A stretch of 64,000 nt of DNA from Desulfovibrio sp. ZJ369 (GTDB lineage: Bacteria > Desulfobacterota > Desulfovibrionia > Desulfovibrionales > Desulfovibrionaceae). A program made the translations under genes and the position numbers. The notes beneath the pieces are model-generated. The model saw only the letters and a program-made list of their open reading frames with translations. It ran no database searches and was not told the DNA's origin. How positions within the stretch are numbered: position 1 is the stretch's first letter; every line of letters begins with the position of its first letter. Where the stretch lies: contig NZ_JAAKEI010000013.1 in NCBI RefSeq assembly GCF_011039085.1, positions 1-64,000 on the forward strand. The letters are read 5' to 3'. Positions 22,911-32,474 of this stretch are shown one piece after another.

Positions 22911-24257
22911 GCGCGCGCCCTTGGGAAAGAGCACCACGCCCATTGTTTTAAAAATAATATGAATATCCAAGAGGATAGACATGTTTTTGATGTAATAGAG
23001 ATCGTATTCCAGCTTGCGGCGGGCGTCCTCTTCTGACGCGCCGTAGGGGTAGCAGACCTGAGCCCAGCCCGTGAGACCCGGCTTCACGGTATGGCGCAGG
23101 CTGTAATAAGGGATATCCTGCTTGAGTTTTTCCACAAATTCCATGCGTTCGGGCCTCGGACCGATGAAGCTCATGTCGCCCTTGAGGATATTCCAGATCT
23201 GAGGCAGCTCGTCGATGCGCACTTTGCGGATGAACCTGCCGAAGCGCGTGACCCGGCTGTCATGCGCGCTGGCCCAGACCGCGCCGTTTTTCTCCGCATC
23301 TTCGCGCATGGAGCGGAATTTATAGACCGTGAATTCCTTTTCATACAGGCCCACGCGTTTTTGGCGGTAGATCACCGGCCCGGGCGATTCCAGGCGCACG
23401 ATCAGGGCCGTGAGCAGCATGATCGGCGTGGCCGGGATCAGCAGCACCAGAGAGATCAGCACGTCCAAAGCCCGCTTCAGCCGCCGCAGCGAGCCGCGCG
23501 TGTTCAGCGAAAAGCCCTCGGTCTGCAACAGCCATTCGTCGTTGATCTGCGAAAGGGGCAGACGCTGCACCACATGTTCGTAAAAGGTGCGGATGTCCAC
23601 CACCATGCGGCCGCACAGCTTGGCTTCCAGCAGCTCATGGGCGATGTCGTCGTCAATGGGCGCGTCGGGCAGCAGCAGAATCATGGTGGCTTTCTTTTCC
23701 CCGGCAATCTCCAGCGCCAGGAAGGGCGGCCCCAGGCAGGGCCCCGCGTCCGCGTCCTGGCCCGGTTCGCCCACATAGCCGAGGATCCTGGCCTGGGGCA
23801 GGCCTTCGGCCAGCAACTGCCGCACCTTGCCCGCGCGGTCCACGCCCACCAGAAGGATGCGCAGGGGATGGGTCAGCCGGTCCGCATTGCGGTAATACAG
23901 CCAGCGCCAGCCCAGGCTGAAGCAGAACGAGAGCGCAAAGAGCAGCAGCAGGGTTTCGCGGTCAAAGCGCCAGTGATCAAAGGCATAGGAGGCCGTGGCC
24001 GAGGAAATGATGCCCAGCACGCAGGCCACCAGCACCCTGCCCGTGGTTTCCTTGAAATCTTCCAGGCCCACGCTGTACGCGTCAAGGATGTAGAAAAAGA
24101 GCATGTAAAAAAAGATGGTGAACAGCGAGGCGCCCGTATAATCCTGAAACACGCTCAAATCCGGCGCAATGGTGGTCACGCCGGTGATGGTCAGGGCCAG
24201 CAGCAGGCAAAAAATATCCAGGGCCTGCAAAAGCCCCCTGCGATATGTGCTGATCAT
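22908..24257 (-). CDS. undecaprenyl-phosphate sugar phosphotransferase (polyprenyl glycosylphosphotransferase)
   Basis: A 449-residue membrane enzyme that starts a repeat unit by transferring a sugar-1-phosphate to undecaprenyl phosphate. Four to five N-terminal helices (about 10-130) and a Rossmann-like middle (LRILLVGVDRAG) precede one more helix and the catalytic bacterial sugar transferase domain (about 260-449): KRALDVLISLVLLIPATP, VIYRQKRVGLYEKEFTVYKFRSM, RVTRFGRFIRKVRIDELPQ, GDMSFIGPRPE and KPGLTGWAQVCYPYG. It overlaps the upstream glycosyltransferase gene by 4 bases. It resembles the EpsB/TIGR03013 subgroup for exopolysaccharide. Confidence 0.9.
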   Translation of the reverse strand: MISTYRRGLLQALDIFCLLLALTITGVTTIAPDLSVFQDYTGASLFTIFFYMLFFYILDAYSVGLEDFKETTGRVLVACVLGIISSATASYAFDHWRFDRETLLLLFALSFCFSLGWRWLYYRNADRLTHPLRILLVGVDRAGKVRQLLAEGLPQARILGYVGEPGQDADAGPCLGPPFLALEIAGEKKATMILLLPDAPIDDDIAHELLEAKLCGRMVVDIRTFYEHVVQRLPLSQINDEWLLQTEGFSLNTRGSLRRLKRALDVLISLVLLIPATPIMLLTALIVRLESPGPVIYRQKRVGLYEKEFTVYKFRSMREDAEKNGAVWASAHDSRVTRFGRFIRKVRIDELPQIWNILKGDMSFIGPRPERMEFVEKLKQDIPYYSLRHTVKPGLTGWAQVCYPYGASEEDARRKLEYDLYYIKNMSILLDIHIIFKTMGVVLFPKGAR

Positions 24258-25405
24258 GGTCTGTCCTCTTGTTCGGGAGCGGGCACATGCATGTCCCGCA
24301 AGATCCGCGCCGCCACTTTTTCGGCGTCGAATTCGGCCAACGCCAGTTTGCGCCCGGCCGCGCCCATGCGGAGAATAGCCGCGGGCGTTTCTATGAATGT
24401 CCGCATGGCAGCGGCCAGGGCTTCGGGATCGCGCGGCCGCACCAGGCGGCCGTTGACGCCATCGCGCACCACTTCCCGGCAGCCCGGCACGTCCGTGACC
24501 ACAGCCGCGCGGCCCATGCTCATGCCCTCCATGATCGCGGTGGGCGTGCCCTCGCGCCAGGACGGCAGCACCAGCACATGCGCGGCGGCCACAAAAGGCC
24601 GCACGTCGCGCGTTTCGCCCAGGTATTCGATGCTGCCCTCATCCTGCCAGGCTTTGACCTGCGCAAGGCTCACGCTGCCCAGGCCCTGCTCCGGCGGCCC
24701 CAGCACCTGAAAACGGGCTTCAGGATGGCGGGTTTTCAGCAGGCGCGCGGCCGCGGCGTATTCCGGCAGGCCCTTGGCCTCCAACAGGCGCCCCACCAGG
24801 AGAAAGACGGCCGGCCCGGCCGGCGGCAGCTTGGGAAAGGGCATCTCGGCAAAACGCCGGACATCCACGCCGGTGCCGCGCGCCGTGAGCACGCGCGCGC
24901 CAGACTGCAAAATGCCCGCCTCGCGGAAGGTGCGGATGTCGTCCTGATTCTGAAAGAAAACGCCTTCCGCCTTGCGGAGCGCCAGGCGGTACAGGAGCAC
25001 GCTGATCCGGTTGACGCATTTTTTGAAAAGGCTGCCGCCTTCAAAGGCATAGCCCAGGCCCGTAATGGTGGCGTAAATGTGCGGCACGCCTGCCCGGCGC
25101 GCGGCCATGCAGCCGTAAATGACCGGTTTTATGGTGGAGGCAAAGAGCAGATCCGGTTTTTCCCGCTGGAAAAGCAGCCTGAGCGTCGCAAAGGTGTGCA
25201 AATCCCGCAAGGGATTAAGGCCCTTGCGATCCAGCTCATAGTGCAGCAGGCTCGCGCCCAGCGTTTCCAGATCGGCATCCGCCTGCGGATCGCCGGGCGG
25301 CGCGCAGCAGATGACCGTATGCCCGGCCCCGATCATGCGGCGGATCAGCACGCTCCAGAAGTTGGCCAGAGCGCGGGCCTGGTTGCCCAGGACAATGATT
25401 TTCAT
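24254..25405 (-). CDS. glycosyltransferase family 4
   Basis: A 383-residue GT-B enzyme. The N-terminal half carries an acceptor-binding Rossmann fold (MKIIVLGNQARALANFWSVLIRRM). The C-terminal half has LLVGRLLEAKGLPEYAAAARLL and the donor-binding SWREGTPTAIMEGMSMGRAAVVTDVPG motif with the conserved Glu pair. It is close in style to PglA/WbpT-like enzymes that add an N-acetylhexosamine to the lipid-linked first sugar. Transcribed first, it overlaps the sugar transferase by 4 bases (ATGA), so the two probably act in sequence on one glycan. Confidence 0.88.
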   Translation of the reverse strand: MKIIVLGNQARALANFWSVLIRRMIGAGHTVICCAPPGDPQADADLETLGASLLHYELDRKGLNPLRDLHTFATLRLLFQREKPDLLFASTIKPVIYGCMAARRAGVPHIYATITGLGYAFEGGSLFKKCVNRISVLLYRLALRKAEGVFFQNQDDIRTFREAGILQSGARVLTARGTGVDVRRFAEMPFPKLPPAGPAVFLLVGRLLEAKGLPEYAAAARLLKTRHPEARFQVLGPPEQGLGSVSLAQVKAWQDEGSIEYLGETRDVRPFVAAAHVLVLPSWREGTPTAIMEGMSMGRAAVVTDVPGCREVVRDGVNGRLVRPRDPEALAAAMRTFIETPAAILRMGAAGRKLALAEFDAEKVAARILRDMHVPAPEQEDRP

Positions 25406-25742
25406 GCCTCTCTTTCTCCCTTGGGCCGGTTTTGGTTTCCGGCAAACGCAACGTACGCGCTCAAGCTATAGCACCAGAGACCGGGCCTGAAAAGAGGCGC
25501 GCCGCCTCCCCACGCGGCAGAGGGAGGGATTCGCCTTTGAGATGATTTTCGTAAAAAATTCATTGTAATTTTATATGGTTGAGAAAATAATTTTACTCTG
25601 AAAGTGAAACCTTCCGCGCCGCTCCCGACTTTACAGGCCGCGCCTTGCGGGGTACAAAAACAGGATTCGCGCCTCGCCCTGAAACATCAGGGCCCGGCCG
25701 CGTCTCCATCAACATGCAGCACACAATGAACAGGACGCAATC
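25406..25742. other. divergent intergenic region with AT-rich core
   Basis: The region lies between the minus-strand glycosyltransferase and the plus-strand epimerase. Around 25545-25610 it is conspicuously AT-rich for this genome (TAATTTTATATGG, AATAATTTTACT) and likely carries promoters for both directions. I cannot assign a specific -35/-10 pair with confidence. No repeat or gene is seen. Confidence 0.45.
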
Positions 25743-26765
25743 ATGAGCGCGTATGCAGCCTTGTGCAAAACCATGGCCGCTTCCCCCAGCCGCTGGCTGG
25801 TGACGGGCGTGGCCGGTTTTATCGGTTCCAATTTGCTGGAGCATTTGCTGAATCTGGGCCAGACCGTCGTCGGGCTGGATAATTTTCTCACCGGCTACCA
25901 GAAAAATCTGGACATGGTGCGGGATCTGACGGGGCCTGAGGCCTGGAGCCGGTTCACCTTCATTGAGGGAGATATCCGGGATCCGCAAACCTGCGCCAGA
26001 GCCTGCGAGGGCGTGCAGCATGTGCTGCACGAGGCGGCCCTGGGCTCTGTGCCGCGCTCCATTGACGATCCGCTGCTGTCCAACAGTTGCAACATAGACG
26101 GCTTTTTGAACATGCTGATGGCCGCGCGCGACGCCAGGGTCGAAAGTTTCGTCTACGCGGCCTCTTCCTCCACCTACGGGGACTCGCCCGAACTGCCCAA
26201 AGTGGAGGACAATATCGGCCGCCCGCTTTCGCCGTACGCGGTGACCAAGTATGTGGATGAGCTGTACGCCGACGTCTTTGCCCGCTGTTATGGCTTCAAC
26301 AGCGTGGGCCTGCGCTATTTCAACGTCTTCGGCCAACGCCAGGATCCGTACGGCGCGTATGCGGCGGTCATTCCGCAGTGGTTCGCCAGTCTGCTCAAGG
26401 CTGAAACCGTGTATGTCAACGGCGACGGCGAGACCAGCCGCGACTTCTGTTATATCGACAACGTGGTGCAGGCCAATCTGCTGGCCAGCTTTGCCGGCGA
26501 AGAAGCCCGCGGCAAAATCTATAACGTGGCTTTCGGCCGGCGCACCAGCCTCAATGAGCTTTTCGCGCTGATCCGCGAGGAGGTGGCCCGCCATCTGCCC
26601 GCCGCGGCCACGGCTCAGGCCGTGCACCGTGATTTCCGCGCCGGAGACGTGCGCCATTCTCTGGCCGACATCAGCCGGGCCCGCACGCTGCTGGGCTATG
26701 AGCCGCGCTTTGACGTGCGCCAGGGCCTGCGCCTTGCCGGGGACTGGTACGCGGCCAACTTGTAG
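25743..26765 (+). CDS. wbpP: UDP-N-acetylglucosamine 4-epimerase, WbpP/TviC type
   Basis: A 340-residue extended SDR. The NAD-binding motif is [10 protein letters not shown] (about 21-30). The catalytic triad is S141-S143 in ASSSTYGD and Y165/K169 in YAVTK. Long stretches match the WbpP/TviC group: [46 protein letters not shown] and [14 protein letters not shown]. These enzymes interconvert UDP-GlcNAc and UDP-GalNAc for surface polysaccharides. It is divergent from the GT4/sugar-transferase pair and plausibly supplies their donor. AGGA lies before the ATG. Confidence 0.9.
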   Translation: MSAYAALCKTMAASPSRWLVTGVAGFIGSNLLEHLLNLGQTVVGLDNFLTGYQKNLDMVRDLTGPEAWSRFTFIEGDIRDPQTCARACEGVQHVLHEAALGSVPRSIDDPLLSNSCNIDGFLNMLMAARDARVESFVYAASSSTYGDSPELPKVEDNIGRPLSPYAVTKYVDELYADVFARCYGFNSVGLRYFNVFGQRQDPYGAYAAVIPQWFASLLKAETVYVNGDGETSRDFCYIDNVVQANLLASFAGEEARGKIYNVAFGRRTSLNELFALIREEVARHLPAAATAQAVHRDFRAGDVRHSLADISRARTLLGYEPRFDVRQGLRLAGDWYAANL

Positions 26766-26874
26766 CTGACGGATCCCGCAGGCCCGGATCATGACGCGGA
26801 GCCTGAAGTTGCTCTGGCAAACCGGCCTGCCGGCCGGATTCGCCGGGCGGCGGCTTCACGAGCCCTCCGGCCTC

Positions 26875-26945
26875 AGAGCATTTTTTGATTGAAAATGAAT
26901 ATGTTCAATCAAAAAATGCTCTACTTTCATGAGCAAAATGCTCTA
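26875..26945. repeat. GAGC/GCTC palindromic element at the rlpA 3' end
   Basis: AGAGCATTTTTTGATTGAAAA pairs with TTCAATCAAAAAATGCTCT, followed by a CTTTCATGAGCAAAATGCTCTA tail. The right-hand CTA is the complement of the rlpA stop TAG. The left boundary has CA instead of TA. Confidence 0.85.
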
Positions 26946-27656
26946 GCTTCCCCCTACCACAAAGGCGCTGGGATAGAGGGCCTTGAACAGGCGCAGCATC
27001 TTTTGCGCGCCGAAAGAGTCGGTCCAGGGGCCGACCTGCACGTTCCACATGTTGTTGCTGCCGAACTGCAAGCGGCCCTTGTGCCCGGCCTGCGTCAGGA
27101 TGCGGACCAGCCTGTGGGCGTTCTGCTTGTCGGCAAAGGCTCCCACCTGCACATAGAAAGGACCGCGCATGTCGCCGTCGGCGCGCAATTGCGGGATGCC
27201 GCCCAGGCTTTGCACGCGCACTCTGGCCGTGCCCGCGCCCATCATGTTCAGGCGCGTGGCCGCCCCGCGCGAGAGATCAATGACGCGATCCTCCACAAAC
27301 GGGCCGCGATCATTGATCCGCACGATCACTGAGCGGCCGTTGCCCAAATGGGTGACGCGCACCTTGGTGCCCAGGGGCAAGAGCTTGTGCGCCGCGGTCA
27401 TGGCATACTGATTGTAGCGCTCGCCGTTGGCGGTTTTTTTGCCGTGAAAGCCCGGCCCGTACCAGGAAGCCACGCCCACTTCCACAAAGCCGTGCGCGGA
27501 TTTAAGCGGATAATAGGTTTTGCCGCGCACGGTATAGGGCTTGCTGCCCGGCACGCCGCCCTTGCGCCAGGAGCCGCGCGAGCCGCAGCCGCTCACAAGC
27601 GCCGCGCACAGCAGAAGCGACACACAGACCCAGAGCGCGCGGGCCGCTTTTTTCAT
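26943..27656 (-). CDS. rlpA: RlpA-like septal lytic transglycosylase (lipoprotein)
   Basis: A 237-residue lipoprotein with a lipobox at ALVSGC24. A double-psi beta-barrel domain (about 58-150) contains GVASWYGPGFHGKKTANGE with the catalytic Glu, then TNLGNGRSV-like and IVRINDRGPFVEDRVIDLS. A SPOR domain (about 165-235, FYVQVGAFADKQNAHRL...NVQVGPW) binds denuded septal glycan. It cleaves peptidoglycan strands lacking stem peptides during division. Its ATG overlaps the upstream unknown gene by 4 bases. Confidence 0.93.
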   Translation of the reverse strand: MKKAARALWVCVSLLLCAALVSGCGSRGSWRKGGVPGSKPYTVRGKTYYPLKSAHGFVEVGVASWYGPGFHGKKTANGERYNQYAMTAAHKLLPLGTKVRVTHLGNGRSVIVRINDRGPFVEDRVIDLSRGAATRLNMMGAGTARVRVQSLGGIPQLRADGDMRGPFYVQVGAFADKQNAHRLVRILTQAGHKGRLQFGSNNMWNVQVGPWTDSFGAQKMLRLFKALYPSAFVVGGS

Positions 27657-28558
27657 GCCGCGGGTCCGGGTTTGCTGCGGGAAGCGTCAGCAGGCGCGAC
27701 ACAGGCCGCACAGGCCGCATCCGCCGCATCAGGCGCAAGGCTGAGGGCGTGAAGCTGAGCCAGGCCCTCGTGGTCCAGCCGCCCGAGCTTGCGCGCGCGG
27801 GAAAGCAAATCCAGCGCGGGCCGCCGCCGCCCGGCCTCCAGCAGATCCTCTGCAGCCAGCACATAGAGCCTGCCGGGCCGATCCCCGTACAGCGCATGCA
27901 GAAGGGCCGGATACTGCGCGCCGAAAACCTCGCGCGCCATATCCTCCTCGCTGGCCAGCCAGCGCGCCAGATGGCTGTTGTCTCCCTCATCGGCCAGATA
28001 GCGGGTCAGCAGAAAAAGCCCGTGCGAGAGCACATGCAGGATGCGTGAAAGCTCGCGCGCCGAGCTCTCCGCGGTTTGGGCCGCCAATTCGCGCAGGGGA
28101 TCGTACAACTCGCCGCTCACTGCCGCATGACGCCCCAACTGGAGCAGGCGGCTGGCGTAATGCTGGCCCTGGAAAGCGTCTTCCTTGAGTTTGGCGCATT
28201 CGTGAAAAGCGTAACCGATGCACCAGTCGATCAGGGCTTCCACCGGTTTCTGCTCGACCATGCCGTCGGGGCAGGCGCTGCCCGCATACTGCCAAAGCCG
28301 GATGACCGGCTGCTCCCCGGCAGCCGGAGAGCCCAGGGAACTGTTGCGGAAGAGGTGGTGGGCAGTATCCTTGAGCCGCCAGAAGACGCCCTTGCGCATG
28401 GCCTCGCCCAACAGATCGCGCAGGGCCGAGTAAGAAACCGCGCCGTCCCGCTCAAAGCGGCGGCGCTGCGCCGCCAGCAACTGAAAGACCGTGCAGTAGT
28501 CGCGCACCAGATCGCGCACGAAAAAAGCCCTGTTGGCCAGCAACCAGCGGTCGCTCAT
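27653..28558 (-). CDS. unknown helical protein upstream of rlpA
   Basis: 301 residues, with no signal peptide and no membrane helices. It is rich in Leu, Ala and Arg and appears all-helical, with possible TPR-like segments (LYVLAAEDLLEAGRRRPALDLLSRARKLGRLDHEGLAQL). The last 35 residues are Ala/Pro/Cys-rich. It overlaps both neighbours by 4 bases, so the three genes form one transcript with rlpA. No family recognised. Confidence 0.7.
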   Translation of the reverse strand: MSDRWLLANRAFFVRDLVRDYCTVFQLLAAQRRRFERDGAVSYSALRDLLGEAMRKGVFWRLKDTAHHLFRNSSLGSPAAGEQPVIRLWQYAGSACPDGMVEQKPVEALIDWCIGYAFHECAKLKEDAFQGQHYASRLLQLGRHAAVSGELYDPLRELAAQTAESSARELSRILHVLSHGLFLLTRYLADEGDNSHLARWLASEEDMAREVFGAQYPALLHALYGDRPGRLYVLAAEDLLEAGRRRPALDLLSRARKLGRLDHEGLAQLHALSLAPDAADAACAACVAPADASRSKPGPAA

Positions 28559-28824
28559 GCCTCGTCCTCGGCAAGCAGGGCCCTGGCCACGGCCAGATCA
28601 TAGAGCTTGAGCGGATCCGCATTGCGGTTGCGTTCCTCTTTATAGAAACGGGCCGCGTTCTGCACCACGCTCAGGTTGAGCCAGGGGTGGCGCTCCCAGA
28701 CTTCAGGATGATCCGCGCGCCAGAGGCGGAATTCCACCTCGCCGTCCGGGCCGCGCCGCACATACACGCGGGAGAGGCTGTCGCCCGCATGGGGGTGGTA
28801 GTACAAGCCGCGTTCGTCTTTCAT
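28555..28824 (-). CDS. unknown 89-residue protein
   Basis: A compact acidic protein (GLYYHPHAGDSLSRVYVRRGPDGEVEFRL; HPEVWERHPWLNL) with an N-terminal beta-like half and a C-terminal helix. It is translationally coupled to the 301-residue protein (4-base overlap) and is the first gene of the rlpA operon. The repeat element at 28843-29122 lies directly upstream, so any promoter is inside or beyond it. Not recognised. Confidence 0.7.
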   Translation of the reverse strand: MKDERGLYYHPHAGDSLSRVYVRRGPDGEVEFRLWRADHPEVWERHPWLNLSVVQNAARFYKEERNRNADPLKLYDLAVARALLAEDEA

Positions 28825-28842
28825 GGCATCCCTTTTTGCTGT

Positions 28843-29122
28843 TAGAGCATTTTGCTTTTGAAATTATTCAATTTCAAAAGCGGCGCTGCCATCATTTCCC
28901 CGCAAGCGGGACAAGCGCCTGAAAAGCGTGGTTTTCAGGCTCATTGCTTCAGCCGTTGCGACGAAGGAAGCTACGGATGAAGACAGCAACTGGTTACTGC
29001 GACAGCCAGCCAACGCAACCGCTGTCGCTATCCGTAAGCAAGCAAAGCTTGCTAACGGCTACCGCCGGCGCGGGCGTCCGCTCCCGCGGCCGCCAGAGCA
29101 ATTTCAAAGTGAAATTGCTCTA
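28843..29122 (-). repeat. long GAGC/GCTC element, inverted, with 120-bp module copy 2
   Basis: Read on the minus strand it has the same architecture as 42840-42988: opening hairpin, GC-rich scaffold (GCGGCCGCGGGAGCGGACGC), a CCTGAAAA/TTTTCAGG central hairpin and a closing hairpin ending in 17 bases identical to the IS630 right end at 113-126 and inward. It differs by carrying the 120-base module and an 18-base CCCGC/GCGGG insert. TA flanks both ends. Confidence 0.88.
28946..29065 (-). repeat. 120-bp fold-back module, copy 2
   Basis: Identical to 19086-19205 except for one C-to-T difference in the GGCTG-CGCAG loop region. Here it interrupts the scaffold between GCCCGCGCCG and AATGAGCC, a different site from copy 1, which interrupts the neighbouring central hairpin. 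Confidence 0.85.
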
Positions 29123-29612
29123 AAATCGCTTGTCGGGCGAAAGCATTCTATGCGTAAAGCCGCCTCTTTGCCAAGACCGCGGGCCCGTGGAAGTATTCAC
29201 ATTTTCAATGAAAGCGATACACTAATAAGGCGAAATCACAGCAAAAAAGTTCAAAAATCATCAAAAAGGCGAATGTCTCGCCTCGTGTCCACAGCCCTGC
29301 CGTGTCCGGGGCGCTGTGAAAACGCGATCAATGTTCAGGCGCACCGGTTGTCATCAGCACGAAAATGAGATATGCAACTGAGAGACTGCGTTGCGGCCTG
29401 GGGGCGAGGCTTCGGCCCGTGCGCCCGTTCGCAATCCCTTGCGCGGGCCGCCTGCGGCAAGGCGGCCGTTGCGTTGGCGGGGCGCGTTCCGGATTCGGCA
29501 AATCCACGATCCTGGTTCGCGATATTCCGGGAACGGCGCGCTGGAACATGAAGCGCCGGAACGGCATGTCACGTTACTGCGTGATACAACCAAACCATGT
29601 GGAGGTATGGCA
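29123..29612 (+). promoter_or_regulatory. dsrA upstream region with candidate promoter and dyad
   Basis: 490 bases without a gene. TTCACA (29196-29201), 16 bases, then TACACT (29218-29223) form a reasonable promoter, followed by an A-rich stretch typical of strongly expressed genes. It implies a leader of about 380 bases. A second landmark is the dyad TGTCACG-N6-CGTGATACA (29567-29588), 25 bases before the dsrA ATG, possibly a regulator site or part of a leader hairpin. Both assignments are by eye only. Confidence 0.35.
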
Positions 29613-30926
29613 ATGGCGAAATATGCAACCCCCAAGTTGGACGAGCTTGAAAGCGGCCCCTGGCCGAGCTTTGTGTCCGACATCAAACAGGAAGCGGCCG
29701 CGAGGGCCAAAAATCCCAAGGGCCTGGATTACCAGATCCCCGTGGACTGCCCCGAAGATTTGCTGGGCGTGCTGGAGCTTTCCTACAATGAGAAGGAAAC
29801 CCACTGGAAGCACGGCGGCATTGTGGGCGTGTTCGGCTACGGCGGCGGCGTCATCGGCCGCTACTGCGACCAGCCCGAAATGTTCCCCGGCGTGGCGCAC
29901 TTCCATACCATGCGCGTGGCCCAGCCTTCCGGCAAATACTACAGCAGCAAATTTTTGCGCGATTTGTGCGACATCTGGGATCTGCGCGGTTCCGGCCTGA
30001 CCAATATGCACGGTTCCACCGGCGACATCGTGCTTTTGGGCACGCAGACCGTCCAGCTCGAAGAGGTCTTTCACGAGCTGACGCATAAGCTGAACGTGGA
30101 CCTCGGCGGCTCCGGCTCCAACCTGCGCACGCCCGAAGCCTGCCTCGGCCAGTCCCGCTGCGAGTATGCATGCTACAACACGCAGGATATGTGCTATCAG
30201 TTGACCATGGACTATCAGGACGAGCTGCACCGCCCGGCCTTCCCCTACAAGTTCAAGTTCAAATTCGACGGCTGCCCCAACGGCTGCGTCTGCGCCATGG
30301 CCCGTTCCGACTTTGCCGTGGTGGGCACCTGGAAGGACGACATCAAGATCGACCAGGAAAAGGTCAAGGCCTATGTGGCCGGTGAAATCCAACCTAACGC
30401 GGGCGCGCACGCCGGACGCGACTGGGGCAAGTTCGACATCCAGAAAGAAGTCGTGGATCGCTGCCCCACGCACTGCATGAACTGGGACGGCGCCAGGCTC
30501 TCCGTGAAAACCGCGGACTGCGTGCGCTGCATGCACTGCATCAACACCATGCCCCAGGCCCTGCACATCGGCGACGAGCGGGGCGCGAGCATCCTGGTGG
30601 GCGCCAAGGCTCCGGTCGTGGACGGCGCGCAGATGGGTTCGCTGCTGATTCCCTTCATCTCCTGTGAATCCCCCTACGATGAAGTCAAGGAAGTCATCGA
30701 AAAAATCTGGGATTGGTGGATGGAAGAAGGCAAGAACCGCGAACGCGTGGGCGAGACCATGAAGCGTCTGTCCTTCCAGAAGCTCCTGGAAGTCACGGAC
30801 ACCCCGGCCGGCCCCTACCATGTGAAGGAACCGCGCTCCAACCCGTACATCTTCTTCAAGGAAGAAGAAGTGCCCGGCGGCTGGAACCGCGATCTCGCCG
30901 CTTACCGCAAACGCCATCAACGCTAG
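29613..30926 (+). CDS. dsrA: dissimilatory sulfite reductase, alpha subunit
   Basis: 437 residues, the exact length of the Desulfovibrio DsrA. With DsrB it reduces sulfite by six electrons in the cytoplasm, yielding a DsrC trisulfide and finally sulfide. Siroheme-coupled [4Fe-4S] ligands are C177, C183, C221 and C225. The ferredoxin domain ligands are C284 (in DRCPTHC), C303, C306 and C309. GGAGG at 29601 is 1 base from an ATG at 29607 but 7 from the ATG at 29613, which is therefore used and matches the conserved MAK start. Confidence 0.98.
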   Translation: MAKYATPKLDELESGPWPSFVSDIKQEAAARAKNPKGLDYQIPVDCPEDLLGVLELSYNEKETHWKHGGIVGVFGYGGGVIGRYCDQPEMFPGVAHFHTMRVAQPSGKYYSSKFLRDLCDIWDLRGSGLTNMHGSTGDIVLLGTQTVQLEEVFHELTHKLNVDLGGSGSNLRTPEACLGQSRCEYACYNTQDMCYQLTMDYQDELHRPAFPYKFKFKFDGCPNGCVCAMARSDFAVVGTWKDDIKIDQEKVKAYVAGEIQPNAGAHAGRDWGKFDIQKEVVDRCPTHCMNWDGARLSVKTADCVRCMHCINTMPQALHIGDERGASILVGAKAPVVDGAQMGSLLIPFISCESPYDEVKEVIEKIWDWWMEEGKNRERVGETMKRLSFQKLLEVTDTPAGPYHVKEPRSNPYIFFKEEEVPGGWNRDLAAYRKRHQR

Positions 30927-30945
30927 TCATAAGGGGGATACGAAC

Positions 30946-32091
30946 ATGGCTTTTATTTCTACCGGGTACAATCCCCAGAAACCGATGGAAAACCGGATTA
31001 CCGACATCGGTCCTCACAAGTACGACGACTATTTCCCGCCGGTGATCAAAAAGAATTTCGGCAAGTGGCTGTATCATGAAATTCTGGAGCCCGGCGTGCT
31101 GCTGCATGTGGCCGAAAGCGGCGACAAAGTGTACACCGTGCGCGTGGGCGGGGCCCGCACCATGTCGATCACGCACATCCGCGAGGCCTGCGACATCGCC
31201 GATAAATACTGCGGCGGCTATCTGCGCTGGACCACCCGCAACAACATCGAATTCATGGTCACTGACGAAGAGACCATGAAGGCCCTGCGCGACGACCTGA
31301 ATTCCCGCAAGTTCGATGGCGGCTCCCACAAGTTCCCCGTGGGCGGCACGGGCGCGAGCGTCAGCAACATGGTTCACACCCAGGGCTGGGTGCACTGCCA
31401 TACGCCGGCCACCGACGCCTCCGGCCCGGTGAAATGCGTGATGGACACGCTCTTTGACGAATTCAGCCACATGAAAATGCCCGCGCCGGTGCGCATGGCC
31501 CTGGCCTGCTGCATCAACATGTGCGGCGCCGTGCACTGCTCGGACATCGGCCTGGTGGGCATCCACCGCAAACCGCCGATGATCGACCACCAGTGGGCCG
31601 ACCAGCTCTGCGAAATCCCCCTTGCCGTTGCGGCCTGCCCCACGGCCGCCGTGCGCCCCACCAAGGTGGAGTACAACGGCGAGAAGGTGAATTCCATCGC
31701 CATCAAGGAAGATCGCTGCATGTACTGCGGCAACTGCTACACCATGTGCCCGGCCCTGCCCATTGCCGACGGCGAGGGCGACGGCATTGCGATCATGGTG
31801 GGCGGCAAGGTTTCCAACCGCCTCTCCGTGCCCAAGTTCTCCAAGGTGGTTGTGGCCTACATTCCCAATGAGCCGCCGCGCTGGCCCACCCTGACCAAGA
31901 CCGTGAAGCACATTGTGGAAGTGTACGCGGCCAATGCCCAGAAATACGAGCGCCTGGGCGACTGGGCCGAACGCATCGGCTGGGAGAGCTTCTTCAAGCT
32001 TACGGGCCTGAAGTTCACCCAGCATCTGATTGACGACTTCCGTGATCACGCCTACTACACATGGCGGCAGAGCACGCAGTTCAAGTTCTAG
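30946..32091 (+). CDS. dsrB: dissimilatory sulfite reductase, beta subunit
   Basis: 381 residues, full length. Cluster ligands are C151, C188, C189 and C193 ([13 protein letters not shown]), binding the [4Fe-4S] next to the catalytic siroheme. A ferredoxin domain is formed by C231, C258, C261 and C264 ([12 protein letters not shown]). In the A2B2 enzyme the DsrB siroheme sites are the active ones. An AAGGGGGAT site precedes the ATG, 19 bases after dsrA. Two hairpins separate it from dsrD. Confidence 0.98.
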   Translation: MAFISTGYNPQKPMENRITDIGPHKYDDYFPPVIKKNFGKWLYHEILEPGVLLHVAESGDKVYTVRVGGARTMSITHIREACDIADKYCGGYLRWTTRNNIEFMVTDEETMKALRDDLNSRKFDGGSHKFPVGGTGASVSNMVHTQGWVHCHTPATDASGPVKCVMDTLFDEFSHMKMPAPVRMALACCINMCGAVHCSDIGLVGIHRKPPMIDHQWADQLCEIPLAVAACPTAAVRPTKVEYNGEKVNSIAIKEDRCMYCGNCYTMCPALPIADGEGDGIAIMVGGKVSNRLSVPKFSKVVVAYIPNEPPRWPTLTKTVKHIVEVYAANAQKYERLGDWAERIGWESFFKLTGLKFTQHLIDDFRDHAYYTWRQSTQFKF

Positions 32092-32098
32092 GCCAGAT

Positions 32099-32153
32099 AT
32101 GCGCCGCGTCCGGAAAGCGGGCGCGGCGCATTACCGCCGGAGAGCATCCGGCG
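32099..32153 (+). terminator. tandem hairpins between dsrB and dsrD (attenuator or processing site)
   Basis: Starting 8 bases after the dsrB stop, ATGCGCCGCG (32099-32108) pairs perfectly with CGCGGCGCAT (32122-32131). A second hairpin, CGCCGGA-5-TCCGGCG (32135-32153), follows directly. There is no U-tract, so full termination is unlikely. They may stabilise the dsrAB message or reduce dsrD transcription. Confidence 0.6.
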
Positions 32154-32237
32154 CGCAGAACCAGGGGACGCCTGTTTTCTCCTGGAGGCGTTTAAACCCG
32201 GCAACGCGACATGCGCCGCCGCAAGAGGAGACAGCTC

Positions 32238-32474
32238 ATGGCAGACGATAAAGACGTTGTTGTTGATTTTCTGAAAAGCAAATCCGCGGCCAAGTCGAAA
32301 TTTTATTTCAAGGATTTTGTGGATCTTTTTCCGGACAAGGGGCCCCGCGAGGTGAAGAAAATCCTCACCAAACTGGTCAATGAGGAAGTGCTGGAATTCT
32401 GGTCTTCCGGCTCCACCACCATGTACGGCCTCAAGGGCGCCGGCAAGCAGTCGCACGCCGAAGGCGAAGACTAG
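32238..32474 (+). CDS. dsrD: DsrD, small winged-helix activator of sulfite reductase
   Basis: 78 residues, the standard length. The winged-helix fold is seen in VVDFLKSKSAAKSKFYFKDFVDLFP and EVKKILTKLVNEEVLEFWSSG. DsrD does not regulate transcription but has been shown to enhance DsrAB activity allosterically in sulfate reducers. AGAGGAGACAGCTC before the ATG provides the ribosome site. The gene ends TAGAGCC, resembling the repeat boundary, but no palindrome follows. Confidence 0.96.
   Translation: MADDKDVVVDFLKSKSAAKSKFYFKDFVDLFPDKGPREVKKILTKLVNEEVLEFWSSGSTTMYGLKGAGKQSHAEGED

Noticed and set aside
19000-29122. Integron attC interpretation of the long palindromic elements
   Set aside because: No integrase or cassette arrangement, and the conserved attC core sites are absent; TA flanks and IS630-like ends fit a transposon origin better.
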